Part shown: piece after piece, positions 34,879 through 42,309 of the stretch
How the letters are laid out: the number at the start of each line of letters is the position of its first letter
Position numbering within the stretch: position 1 is the first letter of the stretch
Assembly (NCBI RefSeq): GCF_900105585.1
Contig: NZ_FNRT01000001.1
Span: forward strand, 26,800 to 90,799
DNA: 64,000 nucleotides
Origin: Nocardioides exalbidus
GTDB taxonomy: Bacteria; Actinomycetota; Actinomycetes; Propionibacteriales; Nocardioidaceae
Direction: 5' to 3'
Translations under genes and position numbers: made by a program
The notes under the pieces: model-generated
The model's input: the letters and a program-made list of their open reading frames with translations, nothing else
What the model was told of the DNA's origin: nothing
The model's database searches: none

Positions 34879-36482
34879 CGCGCGTCCTCCTCGGCGTCCG
34901 GGCCGTCGAGCGCCGTGGCGACCTCCTCGACGACGAGCCACGGCGCGCCCAGCACCTTGGTGACCTGCGGGGCGAACGACGGCGACTCGGCGAGCACCCG
35001 CTGCGGCGAGCCGGAGGAGACGACCTCGCCCTCGGCCATCACGACGACCTCGTCCGCGACGTGGGCGGCGAACTCGACGTCGTGGGTGGCCAGCAGCACG
35101 GCGCGGGCGTCGGCCGCGAGGTCGGCGACGATGCGGGCGAGCTCCGCCTTGCCGGCGTAGTCGAGCCCGCGGGTGGGTTCGTCGAGCAGCACGACCGGCG
35201 GCCGCGCGGTGAGCACGATCGACAGCGCGAGGGCCAGCCGCTGGCCCTCGGAGAGGTCGCGCGGGTGGATCGTCGGGTCGATGCCCGGGGCCAGCCGGTC
35301 GAGGAGTCCGCGGCAGGTGCCGGCCGCGGCCCCGGCGCCGGTGTCAGCCGCCGCGCACTCGTCGGTGACCGACTCGAGGTAGAGCAGGTCCGCGGCGGTC
35401 TGCGGCACCAACCCGACGTGCGTACGACGCTGCGCGAGGGCGAGGTCGGCCGGGTCGTCGCCGGCCACGTGGACCGTCCCGGACCGCCGCTTGCCGGTGC
35501 CTTGCAACGCCCAGATGAGGCTGGACTTCCCCGAGCCGTTGCGCCCCATCAGGACCGTGACGCGGCCGGCGCCCAGGGTGAGGTCGAGGTCGCGCACGGC
35601 GACGTGCGAGCCGTGGACGACGCTCACCCCGCGAGCGACGAGGAGGGGGGCGGCTCGGGGCGGCTCGGGCGGGGTCGGCGGGGCCAGGTCGGGCAGGCCG
35701 CGGGCCTGGCGACGGGCGTCACGCACCGTCAGCGGGAGCGGGCTCCAGCCGACGAGCCTGCCCAGCTCGACGAGCGGTGGCGCGACGGGTGAGTCGGCCA
35801 GGACCTCGTGGGGGGAGTCGACCCGGATGCCTCCGTCGCCGGTGACGAGGCAGATCCGGTCGGCGAACGGCACGACGCGCTCGAGCCGGTGCTCGGCGAG
35901 CAGGACGGTCAGGCCGAGGTCGTGGACGAGCCGGGTGATGGTGGCGAGGACGTCCTCGGCGGCGGTGGGGTCGAGCGCCGAGGTCGGCTCGTCGAGCACC
36001 AGGACCCGGGGGTGCATCGTGAGGACCGAGCCGATCGCGACGCGCTGCTGCTGACCGCCGGAGAGGGTGCGCAGGTCGCGCGAGCGGAGGTCGGCGATCC
36101 CGAGCAGGTCGAGCGTCTCCTCGACCCTCCGGCGCATCGTCCCGGGGGCGGTGCCGACCTGCTCCATGCCGTAGGCGAGCTCCTCCTCGACCGTGTCGGT
36201 GACGAAGCCGGCGAGCGGGTCCTGGCCGACGTAGCCCACCACGTGGGCGCGTTCGCGCGGCGGCTGGTCGACGATGCTGGCGCCGTCGAGGAGCACGTCG
36301 CCGGTGAGCACGCCTCCGGTGAAGCGGGGCACGAGTCCGGTGACCACGCCGAGCAGGGTGGACTTCCCGACGCCGGTGCGGCCGGACACGAGGACGAGCT
36401 CGCCCTCGTCCAGGCTGAGGTCGACGCCGCGCAGCACCTCGCGCTCGTCGTAGCGGAAGCCGATGCCCCTCAGGTCGATCAT
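34875..36482 (-). CDS. ECF transporter fused double ATPase (A + A')
   Basis: A 535-residue protein with two ABC domains in one chain. Domain one has Walker A SGRTGVGKST, signature LSGGQ and Walker B VLVLDEPTSALDP. Domain two has MGRNGSGKSS, signature LSEGQ and VVLLDEPTRGLD. The domains are joined by a Pro-rich linker at about 260-285. The pair powers the T and S proteins encoded on either side. ATGA overlaps at both ends tie it tightly to them. Confidence 0.93.
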   Translation of the reverse strand: MIDLRGIGFRYDEREVLRGVDLSLDEGELVLVSGRTGVGKSTLLGVVTGLVPRFTGGVLTGDVLLDGASIVDQPPRERAHVVGYVGQDPLAGFVTDTVEEELAYGMEQVGTAPGTMRRRVEETLDLLGIADLRSRDLRTLSGGQQQRVAIGSVLTMHPRVLVLDEPTSALDPTAAEDVLATITRLVHDLGLTVLLAEHRLERVVPFADRICLVTGDGGIRVDSPHEVLADSPVAPPLVELGRLVGWSPLPLTVRDARRQARGLPDLAPPTPPEPPRAAPLLVARGVSVVHGSHVAVRDLDLTLGAGRVTVLMGRNGSGKSSLIWALQGTGKRRSGTVHVAGDDPADLALAQRRTHVGLVPQTAADLLYLESVTDECAAADTGAGAAAGTCRGLLDRLAPGIDPTIHPRDLSEGQRLALALSIVLTARPPVVLLDEPTRGLDYAGKAELARIVADLAADARAVLLATHDVEFAAHVADEVVVMAEGEVVSSGSPQRVLAESPSFAPQVTKVLGAPWLVVEEVATALDGPDAEEDAR

Positions 36483-37606
36483 GCCGCCACCCCCGGGCGG
36501 GCCGGCTCGCGCTGGGCGAGCGCGCTGGCCGGGACCGGCGTCGCGACGGCAGGGATCGTGCCGAGCACGCCGACGAGGAGGGCCAGGGGCGAGAGGTACG
36601 GCGCCACGTCGCCCCCCGGGTAGGCGACGAGGACCTGCGTGTGGCCGACGTACCACCCGAGGACAGCGACGGCGAGACCCGTCGAGACGGCGACCGCCTC
36701 CCCCGCCCGCCACGGGTCCGGACGGTAGCGGGTGCGCTGCACGCGGCGTCCGGCGCTCGCGAGCCCGAGCACGGCGACGACGACGCCAGCACCGAGCATC
36801 GGCAGGGCGAGCACGCGGGGCGCGGTCGGGTCGAGCCAGGCGTACGTCCCCACGCAGATGCCGGTGAGCGCCAGGAGCAGCAGTCCGCCGGTGACCCGGC
36901 GCTCGCGATCGCTCGCGCCGCCGGAGCGTCCGTAGCCGCGGGTGTCCATGCCGGCCGCCAGGGCCAGCGAGCGCTCGAGCGCGTCCTCGAGCACCGGGAC
37001 GAGGAAGCGGCGCAGCCGCCCGACACCCGTCGTCGTACCGCCCCGGAGGGCCTGGGCCGCACGCACTCGGCGGGCGCTGTCGGCGAGCTGCGGGAAGATC
37101 GTGACCGCCACGACGAGGGCCGTGCCGATCTCGTAGAGCGCCGGCGGCACCGAGGCGAGCAGCCGCTTGGGGTTGGCGAGCGAGTTGGCCGCGCCGACGC
37201 AGAGGATGATCGCGGCCAGCCGGAGGCCGTCGTACAACCCGGCGAGGACCGCCTCGCTCGTGACGGGCCCGAGCAGGCGCACGCCCGCCGCCCAGTCGGG
37301 GAGCGGGACCTCCGGGAGGTCGAGCAGGACGTGGCCGAACTCCTGGCCGCCGAAGAGGATCCGGAACACGACGCGCAGCACCACGGTGACCGCTGCGAGG
37401 AGCGCGTACAGCCGGAACGAGCGGCCGAACGGGTGCCCGGAGCGGCGCGCCACCACCACGGCCGTCGCCGACCCCATCACCAGGAGGAGGAGCAGCGGGT
37501 TCGTCGTCAGCGAGGCGGCGGTCGCGAGCCCGATCGCCCACACCCACCAGGCGACCGGGTGCAGGTCGCGCGGCAGCTGTCGGGTCAGGGGTGCCGTCCC
37601 GGGCAC
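36479..37606 (-). CDS. ECF transporter T component (transmembrane coupling protein)
   Basis: A 375-residue membrane protein. Conserved helices include VWAIGLATAASLTTNPLLLLLV and LRLAAIILCVGAANSLANPKRLLASVP. Coupling motifs for the ATPases are RRVRAAQALRGG and AAGMDTRGYGR. After the usual CbiQ-like domain come extra C-terminal hydrophobic segments (VLALPMLGAGVVVAVLGLA, SPLALLVGVLGTIPAV), so it is longer than a typical 260-residue EcfT. The start is the GTG at 37606, 5 bp after the wall protein stop. Confidence 0.9.
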   Translation of the reverse strand: MPGTAPLTRQLPRDLHPVAWWVWAIGLATAASLTTNPLLLLLVMGSATAVVVARRSGHPFGRSFRLYALLAAVTVVLRVVFRILFGGQEFGHVLLDLPEVPLPDWAAGVRLLGPVTSEAVLAGLYDGLRLAAIILCVGAANSLANPKRLLASVPPALYEIGTALVVAVTIFPQLADSARRVRAAQALRGGTTTGVGRLRRFLVPVLEDALERSLALAAGMDTRGYGRSGGASDRERRVTGGLLLLALTGICVGTYAWLDPTAPRVLALPMLGAGVVVAVLGLASAGRRVQRTRYRPDPWRAGEAVAVSTGLAVAVLGWYVGHTQVLVAYPGGDVAPYLSPLALLVGVLGTIPAVATPVPASALAQREPARPGVAA

Positions 37607-37611
37607 GCGGG

Positions 37612-38670
37612 TCAGGCTCCCCGGCGTCGGCGCGCGACCAGTGCGCTGACCAGGATGCCGATCGCGAGGAGCGCGACGACGCCCCAGGTCACGGGTGCGG
37701 GGACCCGGCCGGGCTGGTCGTCCTCCGCTCCGCTCGCCCTTGAGTCTCCAGGAGACTCAGAGGCGGGGCCGGACGGCTCGGAGCCCGCACTGGGGCTTGA
37801 GTCTCCTGGAGACTCAGTGGCAAGGGACGGTTCCTCGGAGGCCGAGCTCGCGCCGTCGCTCGGCTGTGAGTCTCCAGGAGACTCACTGGCCAGTGGCGAC
37901 TGCGACGCGCTCGCGGACGGCGACCCGGAGGATGATTCGGAGGGGAACTCCGATGCCGACGGCGAGCCGGACGGCGTGGCCGACGGTGAGGCCGAGGGCG
38001 AGGTCGTCGACCCCGATCCGCCACCCTTGCCGCCCTTGCCACCCTTGCCGCCGCCCGGGGTCGGGGTGGCGGTCGGCGAGCTCGAGCCCCCGCCGCCGGA
38101 GCCGCCCGTCGGCGTGGCCGACGGCGACGAGGTGGGCGTGGGCGTCGACGTCGGGCTGGGCGAGGCGGGGTTCACGGGTGGTGCCACACCGGGAGGTACG
38201 GCGGAGCCCGACGGGCGGTCCTGCTGCCAGGACCAGCCGACCGAGCCGCCGGCGGGGACGGTCAGACCGCCGACGCCGGACGACGAGTACGTCCACGAGG
38301 CCCGGGTCCCGTCGGCCCACCACAGGCCCCACGTGGCGTTGGCCGGCGACGTGTTGGTGCAGGGGTCCTCGGCCGGAGCGTCGTTCACCCGGCAGACGAA
38401 GCCCGGCTGACGGGTGGCGTACGTGAGGCGGACACCCACCGACTGGAAGATGGCGGTCGCGCTCTTCCCGCCGCCGTCGGGCGCGCACTCGGTGAGGATG
38501 CCTCCGCCGAGCTCCCGGAAGTCCACGACGACGCTGACGCCGCCTCCCGAGGTGCACGTCGCGGCTGAGGCTGCGGACACCCAGGCGGAGGGTGCGAGCA
38601 GGACGGAACCCCCGCCCAGCACGGCGAGTGCCAGTGCCCGGGCGAGGGGTCGCGTCCAGGAGGAGATCAC
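37612..38670 (-). CDS. Cell-surface stalk protein with transcobalamin C-terminal-like domain
   Basis: A 352-residue exported protein. The signal peptide ends near residue 37 (VSAASAA). A folded domain at about 38-145 has VSVVVDFRELGGGILTECA, GFVCRVNDAPAEDPC, ATWGLWWADGTRASWTYSS and PAGGSVGWSWQ. The pattern resembles the DUF4430/transcobalamin C-terminal-like domain. A 170-residue Ser/Pro/Thr/Gly stalk follows, with three palindrome copies encoding SESPGDS or TESPGDS. A membrane segment (VTWGVVALLAIGILVSALVA) and RRRRG tail anchor it. There is no LPXTG. The start is the GTG at 38670, 7 bp after the upstream stop. Probable role: passing ligand to the ECF importer. Confidence 0.72.
   Translation of the reverse strand: MISSWTRPLARALALAVLGGGSVLLAPSAWVSAASAATCTSGGGVSVVVDFRELGGGILTECAPDGGGKSATAIFQSVGVRLTYATRQPGFVCRVNDAPAEDPCTNTSPANATWGLWWADGTRASWTYSSSGVGGLTVPAGGSVGWSWQQDRPSGSAVPPGVAPPVNPASPSPTSTPTPTSSPSATPTGGSGGGGSSSPTATPTPGGGKGGKGGKGGGSGSTTSPSASPSATPSGSPSASEFPSESSSGSPSASASQSPLASESPGDSQPSDGASSASEEPSLATESPGDSSPSAGSEPSGPASESPGDSRASGAEDDQPGRVPAPVTWGVVALLAIGILVSALVARRRRGA
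37741..37759. repeat. Dispersed palindrome, copy 5, within CDS
   Basis: Core TGAGTCTCCAGGAGACTCA, perfect. It encodes ESPGDS in the stalk of the surface protein. Confidence 0.9.
37798..37816. repeat. Dispersed palindrome, copy 6, within CDS
   Basis: Core TGAGTCTCCTGGAGACTCA, perfect, 57 bp (19 codons) from copy 5 and in the same reading frame. Confidence 0.9.
37866..37886. repeat. Dispersed palindrome, copy 7, within CDS
   Basis: Core TGAGTCTCCAGGAGACTCA with outer G/C pair, 69 bp (23 codons) from copy 6 core to core, in the same reading frame. It is followed by TGGCCAGTG, like the flank of other copies. Confidence 0.9.
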
Positions 38671-38677
38671 GTCCAGA

Positions 38678-40366
38678 TCAGCCCTTGGCGATCTTGAGCC
38701 AGAACCGGGTGGTGGCCGGCTCGGCACCCTTCGCGGTCTGCACGGCCTTCACCTTGACCTTGCCCGAGGCGAGCAGCGCCCGACCGGGCTTGGTGAGCTT
38801 CAGCACGAGGTCCTTCTCGCCACCCGGTGCCACCCGGTAGCTCCGCTTGGCGAGCACGACGACCTTCTTGCCCGTCGCCAGCTTCACCTTCGAGGCGGTG
38901 CTCACCTTGAGCTTGCCGGTGCACGCCACAGCGGCGTCGCACGTGACAGCGAGGGAGAACTTCCTGCCGTCGACCTTGACGGTCCTCGGTGCGTCCACCG
39001 CGCCGACGGACGGAGCAGCAGGTGTCGGAGCGAGCGAGGCGATCGTCGACGCGCTGACAGAACCACCGAGGGTCGTGAGGGTGACGGTGCGCGGACCGGC
39101 GCCGGCCGGCAGGTCGAGGGCGACCGTGACGGGCGATCCCGTGCCGGTCACCGGCTTCGCGGTGGACCCGAGGCTCACGCAACCAGGCTCACCGGCGCCG
39201 AGGCCGGACACCGTCACGCTGACTGCGGACTTCTCGGTCGCGGTGGCCGGGACGGCCAGCGCGGGAGTGCCGGTCGCGACCGGCACGCTGGCCAGTGCGG
39301 GCAGGGCCTGCGCGGTGGCACGGCGCGCACGCTCCCGGGCCGGGACGGACAACGCTCCGGCGGTACGAGCTGCCGAGAGGTCGTCGGGCTGGTAGAGCAC
39401 CGCGCCGTTGACCCCGGCGAGGGTCGCGCTGCAGGGGGCGAGATCGGCGACCTGGAGTCCGCGCAACCACGTCGCCGCCCTGGTCGCGGCGCCGTCCTGG
39501 CCGGCCTCTGCCAGCGCCCAGGCAGCCAAGCCGGTGGAGTTCGCGTTGACGCCCACTGCGCCACCGGAGAACGACCCGTCGGCGAGCTGCTGGCCCTTGA
39601 GCCAGCTGGCAGCGAGGTACGCCGCGCCCTTGGCCGCCGCGGATGCGCCGGGAGTGTCCAGGATGTTGATCACCGTGAGAGCCGTCGAGTCGACGCTGCC
39701 GACGTCGGTGTCGTCGACGCAACCCTGCTCGGCGGCGGCCTTGTCGAACGCGAGATCCGCACGGAAGAAGCCGTCGTCGCACTGCTGGTCGAGCAGGAAG
39801 GCCGTCGCGTCGCTCGCGCGGAGCGAACCGGCCGTCGTGAGGGCTCGCGCGGCGAAGGACTGGCCGATGACGTTGACGAAGTCGGCGTCGTACGGGCTCG
39901 TGGTGTCGACCCCGGCATCCTCCAGCCGCCCGTTGGTTCCCGGAGCCGAGGAGACGAGGCCGGCCAGGCGAGCCACCTGGTCCGTGCCTCCGTACGCGGT
40001 CGGGTCCTGGCCGGCCGCCTGCACGACGCTCACCATCTTGGCGACGCTGCCGGCATAGACGCGTCCGGGCGTGAACGGATCGCCGACCCAGGACTCGACG
40101 TCGGGCTCGATCGCGTCCACGATTCCTGCCACCGCGGCAGGCTGGCCGACTGCGTCCAGTGCGAAGGCGACGTCGGCAGACAGTCCGAGGTCGTCGTAGT
40201 CGTACTCGTCGTTGTGCAGGATCCCGCCAGTGAGCTGGCTCTTCAGCCAGGTGGCTCCGGCGGAGACGGCTCGGTCCCCGGCGGGATGGGCCTGCGCGGG
40301 CGCAGGGAGGGTCGCGAGCGACGTGGCGACGAGCGCGGCCGCCGCGAGTCCAGTGAGGCGCTTCAT
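38678..40366 (-). CDS. Secreted alpha-barrel (prenyltransferase/transcobalamin-like repeat) protein
   Basis: A 562-residue exported protein, first gene after the cobalamin riboswitch. The signal peptide is MKRLTGLAAAALVATSLA ending AQA. Residues 30-330 carry helical-pair repeats of the alpha6/alpha6 toroid type: GQSFAARALTTAG, FLLDQQCDDGFFRADL, VDSTALTVINILDTPG, NANSTGLAAWALAEAG. Transcobalamin and intrinsic factor use the same fold. The C-terminal 200 residues are beta-type domains (SVTVSGLGAGEPGCVSLG and KVDGRKFSLAVTCDAAVACTGKLKVS). ATG 40366 has GGGGGAAGGA upstream. It is likely an extracellular corrinoid-binding protein feeding the downstream surface protein and ECF transporter. Confidence 0.8.
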   Translation of the reverse strand: MKRLTGLAAAALVATSLATLPAPAQAHPAGDRAVSAGATWLKSQLTGGILHNDEYDYDDLGLSADVAFALDAVGQPAAVAGIVDAIEPDVESWVGDPFTPGRVYAGSVAKMVSVVQAAGQDPTAYGGTDQVARLAGLVSSAPGTNGRLEDAGVDTTSPYDADFVNVIGQSFAARALTTAGSLRASDATAFLLDQQCDDGFFRADLAFDKAAAEQGCVDDTDVGSVDSTALTVINILDTPGASAAAKGAAYLAASWLKGQQLADGSFSGGAVGVNANSTGLAAWALAEAGQDGAATRAATWLRGLQVADLAPCSATLAGVNGAVLYQPDDLSAARTAGALSVPARERARRATAQALPALASVPVATGTPALAVPATATEKSAVSVTVSGLGAGEPGCVSLGSTAKPVTGTGSPVTVALDLPAGAGPRTVTLTTLGGSVSASTIASLAPTPAAPSVGAVDAPRTVKVDGRKFSLAVTCDAAVACTGKLKVSTASKVKLATGKKVVVLAKRSYRVAPGGEKDLVLKLTKPGRALLASGKVKVKAVQTAKGAEPATTRFWLKIAKG

Positions 40367-40454
40367 GGGTTCCTTCCCCCGCTGCGACAACGAGGGCCGG
40401 GCTGGTCCAGGCTCCTCGCTGCGTTCCTCGACAGCGATGGTGTTCAGGACGCGT

Positions 40455-40570
40455 CGAGCCGGGTGCTCCGGCTTGCACGGGATCCCTCCCGTGCCCACGG
40501 TTGCGGGTCAGCGCCGGACTCGGACCGGCTTTCCCCTGCTCGGGCGTTTCGGTGCCGCCCCGGTCGGGTG
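40455..40570 (-). promoter_or_regulatory. Cobalamin (B12) riboswitch
   Basis: On the minus strand the order is: GGGGAA (40536-40531), a GCCGG/CCGGC hairpin (40529-40513), the conserved core GCTGACCCGCAACCGTGG (from 40512), a perfect 8-bp hairpin (40494-40475), and a B12-box-like AAGCCGGAGCACC (40474-40462). CCGGG near 40562 and CCCGG near 40460 could close P1. The elements match the cobalamin riboswitch in sequence and order, in compact form. It lies about 90 nt upstream of the ATG at 40366, whose strong ribosome site is a plausible regulated target. Confidence 0.9.
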
Positions 40571-40580
40571 CGGCCAGCGA

Positions 40581-40586
40581 AGCGTA
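40581..40586 (-). promoter_or_regulatory. -10 box of the riboswitch transcript
   Basis: TACGCT on the minus strand, about 10 nt upstream of the riboswitch 5' end and just downstream of the terminator of the preceding gene. No convincing -35 is seen. Confidence 0.45.
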
Positions 40587-40612
40587 ACCCCGGGTCCGAT
40601 CCGGACGCACGT

Positions 40613-40651
40613 CGGCCCGGCGCCACCGATGAGGGGTGGAGCGCCGGGCCG
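40613..40651 (-). terminator. Stem-loop terminator between the two alpha-barrel genes
   Basis: Perfect 11-bp arms at 40613-40623 and 40641-40651, with an inner CACC/GGTG pairing. It lies 53 nt after the stop of the gene ending at 40704 and before the riboswitch promoter, so the two genes are probably separate transcripts. Confidence 0.7.
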
Positions 40652-40655
40652 AAGC

Positions 40656-40706
40656 GGTGGATCAGGGCTGGATCAGAGGTGGATCACAGGTGGTGCAGGT
40701 GGATCA
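40656..40706. repeat. TGGATCA direct repeats, four copies
   Basis: TGGATCA occurs at 40658, 40669, 40680 and 40700, three times as GGTGGATCA. The spacings of 11, 11 and 20 bp keep the copies on one face of the helix. The last copy overlaps the stop codon of the gene ending at 40704. Confidence 0.75.
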
Positions 40707-42113
40707 GTTGCGGACCAGGATCGACGTCCGGGCGTCCTCGTCGGAGGTGTAGACCACCGCGTAGCGACGCTGGTTGCCGGTCGGCATCTGGAGCTTCCGG
40801 ACGATCTTGTCGCCGGACGGCTTGCCCTTGATCCGCGAGAAGTCGCCGTTGACCATCACGCAGGCGTTCTCCGCCGGAGCGAGGCCGTAGACGCGGAACT
40901 GGGGACGCTCGCCCGCACGCGCCTGCTTGCGCACCGACTCGATGCGGAACTTGTCCTTGCTCGCCGGCGCGAACTGCAGGCCGAGGACGGCCTGGGCGGT
41001 CGCGCGGCGCCACTCGTCACGGGCCTCGGCCTTGATGCCCGTGGTGGTCGACTGCTTCACGCGGTCGGGGCGGTAGGCCACGGCGCCGATGTCCTTGGTG
41101 AGCGCGGTGCGGCACCGGTACTTGTCGACCGGCTGGTTCTTGCGCACCCACACGGCCGCCTTCCTGGCCGAGTCACGCAGCTGGAGCAGGCCGAGGGCGT
41201 AGCCGCCGACGGCCGTCGAGTTGGTGTTGATCTGGGCACCCGTTCCGGCGCTGCGGATGGCGCCGCTGCCGCGCTGGCGCGCGACCAGCCAGTCGCCGGC
41301 CTTGGTGAGGGCGGCCGAGACGGCCGGGGTCCGGTCGCCGGACTCGATCAGGTTGATCACGGCCAGAGCGGTCGCGTCGGGGTCGGCCTCGCTGCCGGCC
41401 ACGCCGTCGGCGCAGGCCTGGGCCGGGTTGTCGGCCTTCGCGAAGTTGAGCCGGAACGCACCCGAGGCGCACTGCTGCTTGAGCAGGAAGTCGCGCGCGG
41501 CACCCGCCTCCGGCGAGCCGGCGACCGTGAGAGCACGCACGGCGTAGGACTGGCCGACGACGTTGGCGAAGTTGCCCGACGCGGACTTGTCGAAGATGCG
41601 GCCTGCGATGGCCGCTGCCTGGGGCTCGGCGGCCGAGTCGGCGGGGACGTTGGCGGTGCGCTCCTCGAGGCGTGCCACGAGGTTGATCCCGTTGTAGTCG
41701 AGCGGGCTCTGGTCGGCGGCGCGGACGAACGTCGCCGTCTTGGCGAGCGCGCCGGCGTAGGACTCATCGGTGCCGTTGCCGACGTACTCCGCGATGCGGG
41801 GCTGCAGCACGGTGTTGATCGCTGACACCGTGGAGTCGTAGCCCGACACGGTCGAGAGCGCCATGCCGGTGTCGATCGTGAGACCGAAGTCAGGACGGCC
41901 GTTGGTCACCATGAGGCCGTTGGTGAGCTCGTCCGCGAGCCACGCGGCGGCGACCTTCGAGGGCGTGCTGTCCGTGGTGGCCGCTGCCTTCGCGGTGCGG
42001 AGGGCGGGCGAGGGCTCTGCGGACGCCGGGTGGGCGGCGAGCACTCCGGCGCCGAGCGCGGCGACCGACAGCGCGGCTGCCGCCGAGCGGACGTGACGAT
42101 TCAGGTGGTTCAT
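40704..42113 (-). CDS. Secreted alpha-barrel (prenyltransferase/transcobalamin-like repeat) protein, paralogue
   Basis: A 469-residue exported protein, paralogous to the gene at 38678. The signal peptide MNHLNRHVRSAAAALSVAAL ends near ASA. Matching repeat motifs are GQSYAVRALTVAG, FLLKQQCASGAFRLNF, PDATALAVINLIESG and NTNSTAVGGYALGLLQ. The C-terminal domain (RPQFRVYGLAPAENACVMVNG) is shorter than in the paralogue. It starts at ATG 42113 with GGAAGGAAG upstream. It lies upstream of the riboswitch, behind its own terminator, so it may not be B12-regulated. A second corrinoid-binding or scaffold protein is the likely role. Confidence 0.78.
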   Translation of the reverse strand: MNHLNRHVRSAAAALSVAALGAGVLAAHPASAEPSPALRTAKAAATTDSTPSKVAAAWLADELTNGLMVTNGRPDFGLTIDTGMALSTVSGYDSTVSAINTVLQPRIAEYVGNGTDESYAGALAKTATFVRAADQSPLDYNGINLVARLEERTANVPADSAAEPQAAAIAGRIFDKSASGNFANVVGQSYAVRALTVAGSPEAGAARDFLLKQQCASGAFRLNFAKADNPAQACADGVAGSEADPDATALAVINLIESGDRTPAVSAALTKAGDWLVARQRGSGAIRSAGTGAQINTNSTAVGGYALGLLQLRDSARKAAVWVRKNQPVDKYRCRTALTKDIGAVAYRPDRVKQSTTTGIKAEARDEWRRATAQAVLGLQFAPASKDKFRIESVRKQARAGERPQFRVYGLAPAENACVMVNGDFSRIKGKPSGDKIVRKLQMPTGNQRRYAVVYTSDEDARTSILVRN

Positions 42114-42131
42114 GACTTCCTTCCGGCCCGC

Positions 42132-42160
42132 AGGGCACGCGACCGCAGGGGTCGCGCCCT
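42132..42160 (-). promoter_or_regulatory. Stem-loop in the 5' leader of the alpha-barrel paralogue
   Basis: Arms 42132-42144 and 42150-42160 form an 11-bp stem with a 2-nt bulge and 5-nt loop, ending 18 nt upstream of the ATG at 42113, beside its ribosome site. It has no cobalamin-riboswitch core. Its role is unknown. Confidence 0.5.
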
Positions 42161-42309
42161 CCCCATGAGGTGCGGGCGATTCGGTGTGGGTGATGTGACC
42201 AGTGGGACTCGCCACGACCGTAACAAGTTGTCTGGACCACCTAAGTCGGCCCCCGAATCAGCCCAAAGTCTCAGTACGAGGTCTCAGGCCACCACACCGG
42301 ACGCCGTCG

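Noticed and set aside
32401..35160. 919-codon plus-strand frame opposite phoD and the ECF S gene
   Set aside because: It spans two real genes on the other strand and an intergenic gap, and is Arg/Val/Glu-rich without any fold. A shadow.
40367..40498. 45-codon N-terminal extension of the alpha-barrel protein (start at 40498)
   Set aside because: The extension would be translated from riboswitch RNA. The ATG at 40366 has a strong ribosome site and directly begins a signal peptide.
42114..42309. A second cobalamin riboswitch before the alpha-barrel paralogue
   Set aside because: The region has a stem-loop near the ribosome site but no conserved core or B12 box.
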